A stretch of 64,000 bases of DNA. Source: Candidatus Nitricoxidivorans perseverans (lineage in GTDB: Bacteria; Pseudomonadota; Gammaproteobacteria; Burkholderiales; Rhodocyclaceae). Positions 60,960 to 64,000 of this stretch are shown in pieces; within the stretch, counting starts at the first letter, position 1; every line of letters starts with the position of its first letter. The translations under genes and the position numbers were made by a program. The notes beneath the pieces are model-generated. The model ran no database searches. It was not told the origin of the DNA and was given only the letters and a program-made list of their open reading frames with translations. The DNA lies in NCBI GenBank assembly GCA_030246985.1, contig CP107246.1, forward strand, positions 1,924,282-1,988,281. The letters are read 5' to 3'.

Positions 60960-62164
60960 CGCCTTCCGACACCCTGCGCTTCGCCTCCCGCGCCGCCACC
61001 GGCTATCCGCTGCGCACGGCCCTGATGGTGCTGGCGATGAGCATCGGCGTCGCGGCCGTCGTGGTGCTCACCGCGCTGGGCGATGGGGCGCGGCGCTACG
61101 TGGTCAACGAGTTCTCGGCCATCGGCAGCAACCTCGTCATCATCCTGCCCGGCCGCTCGGAGACCGGGGGATTCAATCCCGCCAACGTCATCACCGGCAC
61201 GCCGCGCGACCTCACCGTGGAGGACGCCCGCGCCATTGCGCGCAGGCCCTCGGTGGTGCGCGCCGCGCCCATCACCGTCGGCACCTCGGAGGCGGCCTGG
61301 GGCGGCAGGCTCCGGGACGTGACCATCGTCGGCACCACCGCCGACTACCTCGAAATCCGGCGCATGGAGGTGGCCCAGGGCCGCTTCCTGCCGGCCGGGG
61401 ACGCGGGCCGGAGCGCCTCGGTGGCGGTGATCGGCGCGAAGATCCGCGACGAGCTGTTCGGCGCCGAGCCCGCGCTGGGCCGCATGATGCGCATCGGCGA
61501 CCGCCGCGTGCGCGTCGTCGGCGTCATGGCGGCCTCGGGCCAGGGGCTGGGGTTCAACATGGACGAGATCGTCATCCTGCCGGTGGCCGTCGCCCAGTCG
61601 ATGTTCAACACGAACACCCTGTTCCGCATCCTCGTCGAGGCCAGGAGCCGCGAGGCCATCGGGCATGCGCGCGAGCAGGCGCTCGAAACCGTCAAGGCGC
61701 GCCACGACGGCGAGGAGGACGTCACGGCCATCACGCAGGACGCCGTGCTGGCGACGTTCGACCGGATCCTCGGCGTGCTCACCTACGGCGTGGCCGGCAT
61801 CGCGGCGATCAGCCTGGCGGTGGCCGGCATCCTCGTCATGAACGTCATGCTGGTGGCCGTAACGCAGCGCACGGGAGAGATCGGCCTGCTCAAGGCGCTG
61901 GGCGCGTCGGGGGCGGCCATCCGCAACGCATTCCTGGCGGAGGCGGCCCTGCTCTCGCTGGCGGGCGCCGCGCTGGGCTTCCTGCTGGGCGAGGGCGGCG
62001 CGCTCATTCTGCGAACCTTCCTGCCGGCGCTCCCGGCCTACCCCCCGACCTGGGCGGTCGGCGCTGCGCTGGCCACCGCGATGACCACGGGCCTCCTGTT
62101 CGGCGTCATGCCCGCCCGCCGCGCCGCACGGCTCGACCCGGTGCAGGCGCTGTCGAAGCGGTGA
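60956..62164 (+). CDS. MacB-type ABC transporter permease (FtsX fold)
   Basis: 402 residues. One N-terminal helix ('RTALMVLAMSIGVAAVVVLTALGDGARRYV'), a large periplasmic domain (about 45-270), then three membrane helices with the FtsX motif 'AGILVMNVMLVAVTQRTGEIGLLKALGASGAAIRNAFLAEAALLSLAGAALGFLLG' and the common ending 'GVMPARRAARLDPVQALSKR'. It forms a mechanotransmitting exporter with the ATPase and adaptor upstream. A decayed copy of its last ~55 codons lies at 62918-63091. Confidence 0.92.
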   Translation: MTPSDTLRFASRAATGYPLRTALMVLAMSIGVAAVVVLTALGDGARRYVVNEFSAIGSNLVIILPGRSETGGFNPANVITGTPRDLTVEDARAIARRPSVVRAAPITVGTSEAAWGGRLRDVTIVGTTADYLEIRRMEVAQGRFLPAGDAGRSASVAVIGAKIRDELFGAEPALGRMMRIGDRRVRVVGVMAASGQGLGFNMDEIVILPVAVAQSMFNTNTLFRILVEARSREAIGHAREQALETVKARHDGEEDVTAITQDAVLATFDRILGVLTYGVAGIAAISLAVAGILVMNVMLVAVTQRTGEIGLLKALGASGAAIRNAFLAEAALLSLAGAALGFLLGEGGALILRTFLPALPAYPPTWAVGAALATAMTTGLLFGVMPARRAARLDPVQALSKR

Positions 62165-62186
62165 AAGGGTTGCAATAATCCATGGG

Positions 62187-62212
62187 ATGGCTAACATGCT
62201 TAATATAGCCAT
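62187..62212 (+). promoter_or_regulatory. Palindromic operator upstream of the Phd/PIN operon
   Basis: ATGGCTA (62187-62193) and TAGCCAT (62206-62212) are perfect 7-bp arms separated by 12 AT-rich bases, 16 bp before the antitoxin ATG. The position suits autorepression by a Phd-type antitoxin. CAGGGAG just before the ATG is the ribosome site. Confidence 0.55.
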
Positions 62213-62227
62213 TCCAGGGAGCTCACC

Positions 62228-62503
62228 ATGATCACGATTACATCCGTCGAGGCGCAAAGCCGTTTCGGGGAGCTGATCGACCGTGCGCAGAGAGAACCGG
62301 TCGAAGTCACGCGGCGCGGCCGGACGGTGGCGTATGTGGTATCCGAGCCGGACATGCGCGAGCTGGCCGACATGCGCCGCCGCCGCGAGGAGGCGGCGCG
62401 CTGGTACGCGGAATATCGCCGTCAGGTGGCCGGGCGTTCCGCTGGCGAGGGGCCGGCTTTAACGGAATCCGACGTCGATCGCCTCGTGCATGAGCTTCGC
62501 TAG
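62228..62503 (+). CDS. Phd/YefM-family antitoxin
   Basis: 91 residues. 'MITITSVEAQSRFGELIDRAQREPVEVTRRGRTVAYVVSEPDM' is the classical Phd/YefM DNA-binding N-terminus; the acidic/basic C-terminal tail (about 50-91) would bind and neutralise the toxin. Overlaps the PIN toxin gene by 14 bp. Likely autoregulates through the palindrome just upstream. Confidence 0.9.
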   Translation: MITITSVEAQSRFGELIDRAQREPVEVTRRGRTVAYVVSEPDMRELADMRRRREEAARWYAEYRRQVAGRSAGEGPALTESDVDRLVHELR

Positions 62504-62906
62504 GCGCATCGTCTTCGATACGGGCGTGCTTGTCAGCGCGGCGATCCTGCCCGAGTCGGTGCCGGCGCTGGCGCTGGAAAAGGCCCTGCTGCACTTCGAG
62601 GTTTGCGCGTCCGATGCAACGCTGGCCGAACTGGAAGTCGTCCTGCTGCGGCCGAAATTCGACCGCTATGCCGACGCCGCGACGCGGCGGGTGTTCGTCG
62701 AGGGATTTCGCCGGCATGCGCGCAGGGTCGTGGTCGAGCGGCAGGTCGCCGATTGCGCGGACCCCGCCGACGACAAGTTCCTCGCCCTGGCCGATGCGGC
62801 CGGCGCGGAGCTGATCGTGGCAAGCGATCCCCACCTCACGGACATGCACCCCTGGCGCGGCATTCCGATCATGCCGCCTTCGGCCTTCCTCGTCGCGATC
62901 CGGTAG
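62490..62906 (+). CDS. PIN-domain toxin of a toxin-antitoxin pair
   Basis: 138 residues. PIN-fold acidic residues are visible: Asp in 'RIVFDTGVLVSAAI', Glu in 'ATLAELEVVLLRPKF', and 'CADPADDKFLALADAAGAELIVASDPHL'. Such proteins are RNases that block translation when freed from the antitoxin. Resembles the widespread 'putative toxin component, PIN family' rather than VapC proper. Paired with the Phd antitoxin upstream. Confidence 0.9.
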   Translation: MSFARRIVFDTGVLVSAAILPESVPALALEKALLHFEVCASDATLAELEVVLLRPKFDRYADAATRRVFVEGFRRHARRVVVERQVADCADPADDKFLALADAAGAELIVASDPHLTDMHPWRGIPIMPPSAFLVAIR

Positions 62907-62917
62907 CGATGCGCGCA

Positions 62918-63091
62918 AGGGACTTTCTGCTGGTGAGGGTGGCCCATTCGCCCTGAGAACCTTCCTGCCGGCGCTCCCGGCCTATCTCCGCGACATGGGC
63001 GGTCGGCGCGGCGTTGTCCACCGGCCTCCTGTTCGGCGTCGCGGCGGCCCGTCGCGACGCTCGACCCGGTTCAGTCGCTATCGAAGTGATG
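62918..63091 (+). pseudogene. Decayed copy of the MacB-type permease C-terminus
   Basis: Aligns base by base with the end of the permease gene. A 27-bp block identical in both copies starts at 62014 and 62958 (AACCTTCCTGCCGGCGCTCC...), and later 'GGCCTCCTGTTCGGCGTC' and 'GCTCGACCCGGT' also match. It carries a +1 frameshift after the 'RTFLPALPAY' codons, a 12-bp deletion and no start. The Phd/PIN pair thus lies between the intact gene and this remnant, implying insertion with or next to a duplication. The bases 63092-63170 hold nothing recognisable. Confidence 0.8.
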
Positions 63092-63170
63092 ATGGGCCCG
63101 AGCCTCCCATCGATCCCCCTCACGCGCCGGGGAGCTGCGGCGCGAAGCAGCCACGCCACAGCATCAGTAA

Positions 63171-63494
63171 CTACGCAGCAGACTCCAGCGCCGGAATAGA
63201 AAAACCCAGCGCCAGGGAGACTTGATCTAGCGTTCCCACCCTAACCGACTTAGCCTTGAAGCCGTCGCCGATCAAATCCTTAATACAAAGCTTATTGATC
63301 AAAAATGCGAACACTATATTACTGAGGCCCATCGTAATTATGGCGAGTATCGTGAAGATTGCAGCCCATTTCCAGTGACTTCTAAAAAGCATTGGAATCG
63401 GTCCAAAGAACAAGGTAGTCCATGAGAAACCAACAGGCGCCTCTCTTAATTGGCCCGTCTTTGGATTTTCAAGGTAAATGATATTGTCCGCCAT
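63171..63494 (-). CDS. Small membrane protein, DUF2628-like
   Basis: 107 residues from the ATG at 63494, with AAGGAGATC upstream. 'VGFSWTTLFFGPIPMLFRSHWKWAAIFTILAIITMGLSNIVFAFLINKLCIKDLIGDGFK' has the aromatic start and two membrane helices of DUF2628-type proteins; the N-terminal 'IIYLENPKTGQLREAP' is a short soluble strand pair. Much more AT-rich than the rest of the window, suggesting recent acquisition. Function unknown. Confidence 0.7.
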   Translation of the reverse strand: MADNIIYLENPKTGQLREAPVGFSWTTLFFGPIPMLFRSHWKWAAIFTILAIITMGLSNIVFAFLINKLCIKDLIGDGFKAKSVRVGTLDQVSLALGFSIPALESAA

Positions 63495-63595
63495 TCGCGA
63501 TCTCCTTGTAATTTCATAATAAGTCCATGCAGGGTTAGGCAGTGAAAACTTGCTTATTTTCGAGGTGACGCAAATTCCTTTCAATCTTAATCTTT

Positions 63596-63621
63596 CTTTA
63601 AGTTTCAACTTTAAGTTTCAA
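63596..63621. repeat. 13-bp tandem direct repeat
   Basis: CTTTAAGTTTCAA occurs twice back to back (63596-63608 and 63609-63621) in an AT-rich intergenic region upstream of the DUF2628-like gene. Possibly part of its promoter; no function known. Confidence 0.6.
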
Positions 63622-63712
63622 CGCCATCAAAAAGCGTCAACGAACATGACTGCAAACCGCTACATTCTTCCGTCGAACACGAGAGAGAAATAAATGAAAA
63701 CGCGGGCTTGCG

Positions 63713-63970
63713 TCATTTCGTATCTAATACAGCTTGCACAAGCATCATTAGGGTCATTGGGGCCGCAAGCTTCTCATTCGTTGTTTTGAGGCGAGTTGCA
63801 TCCTCATCTTCAACCGTATGGGTTATGAGCGCGTCTCCATCATCGAATTTGAACAAAAATCCAAATGCTCTTCCACCGCGAGCCTTCATTACAAACCCCT
63901 TACTTTTCCCTGACTGAACAGCTGTAATCTTTTTCACGCTCTCTGACTCAAACAAGGCTCCAAGAACCAT
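63713..63970 (-). CDS. Hypothetical protein
   Basis: 85 residues from the ATG at 63970 (MVLGALFESESVKKITAVQS), mixed alpha/beta character with 'GGRAFGFLFKFDDGDALITHTVED' in the middle. No recognised family. AT-rich like the adjacent DUF2628-like gene. GGAA precedes the start at close spacing. Could be a small secreted or cytoplasmic protein; low certainty that it is expressed. Confidence 0.4.
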   Translation of the reverse strand: MVLGALFESESVKKITAVQSGKSKGFVMKARGGRAFGFLFKFDDGDALITHTVEDEDATRLKTTNEKLAAPMTLMMLVQAVLDTK

Positions 63971-64000
63971 TTCCAGTGTTATGAAATTTTCACTTCCTAT

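Noticed and set aside
1-64000. CRISPR array, tRNA or rRNA genes
   Set aside because: No regularly spaced direct repeats and no cloverleaf or rRNA-like conserved stretches were seen on reading both strands; a covariance search would be needed to exclude small RNAs.

Overview
The window is GC-rich, densely packed proteobacterial DNA with many ATGA/GTGA stop-start overlaps. Gene content points to a facultatively anaerobic betaproteobacterium, most likely of the Rhodocyclales type: ubiUVT for oxygen-independent ubiquinone synthesis, nirBD behind a perfect FNR-type box, a NodIJ-type ABC exporter, RapZ, and late cobalamin synthesis and salvage. This assignment is by inference from gene content. No rRNA, tRNA or CRISPR array was found.

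Layout. 1-7.2 kb (mostly minus strand): the start of dsbD, cutA, a coiled-coil membrane protein, and an ABC-2 exporter whose permease (1577-2383) and ATPase (6121-6900) are separated by about 3.7 kb of foreign DNA. That insert holds a Bro-N protein, an unknown protein and a lipoprotein gene, and the lipoprotein gene is itself cut by an ISL3-family element. 7.2-20.1 kb: ferredoxin, MazG-like pyrophosphohydrolase, VanZ-like protein, ubiTVU, a TonB-dependent receptor, a polyamine ABC transporter (potGHIF order), a sodium:solute symporter and ubiB. 20.2-30.2 kb: a CBS/PAS sensor, argS, a SPOR protein, dsbA, an SDR, a small double-glycine-leader peptide gene, nirBD and a metallo-hydrolase. 30.3-33.8 kb: an MFS transporter, rapZ, a NusG-domain-II/Gx-transporter pair and ubiX.

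33.8-39.6 kb is a cobalamin operon under a cobalamin riboswitch: btuB, btuC, btuD, cobO, cobB. The cobalamin genes resume at 50.6 kb with btuF, cobD and cbiB (minus), then cobQ, a pabB-pabC fusion, cobU and cobT. Between them lies an 11 kb accessory island. It holds a mobile-mystery A/B (Xre/Fic) pair, a nucleotidyltransferase gene with a truncated HEPN-like partner, an Xre/DUF6036 pair, and a second cobalamin riboswitch driving a 55-residue peptide and a radical SAM/SPASM maturase. It ends with a two-gene NTPase operon: an AAA_14/DUF4143 protein and a 1368-residue NACHT protein with a C-terminal PD-(D/E)XK-like segment.

59.1-64 kb: a MacAB-type efflux system, a Phd/PIN toxin-antitoxin pair followed by a decayed copy of the permease tail, then lower-GC DNA with two small genes.

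The strongest candidates for new biology are the B12-riboswitch-controlled peptide/radical SAM pair (43.4-45.2 kb), the NACHT/AAA_14 operon (45.2-50.6 kb), the orphan bacteriocin-like peptide next to nirB, and a perfect 25-bp-arm hairpin carried in frame inside pabB.
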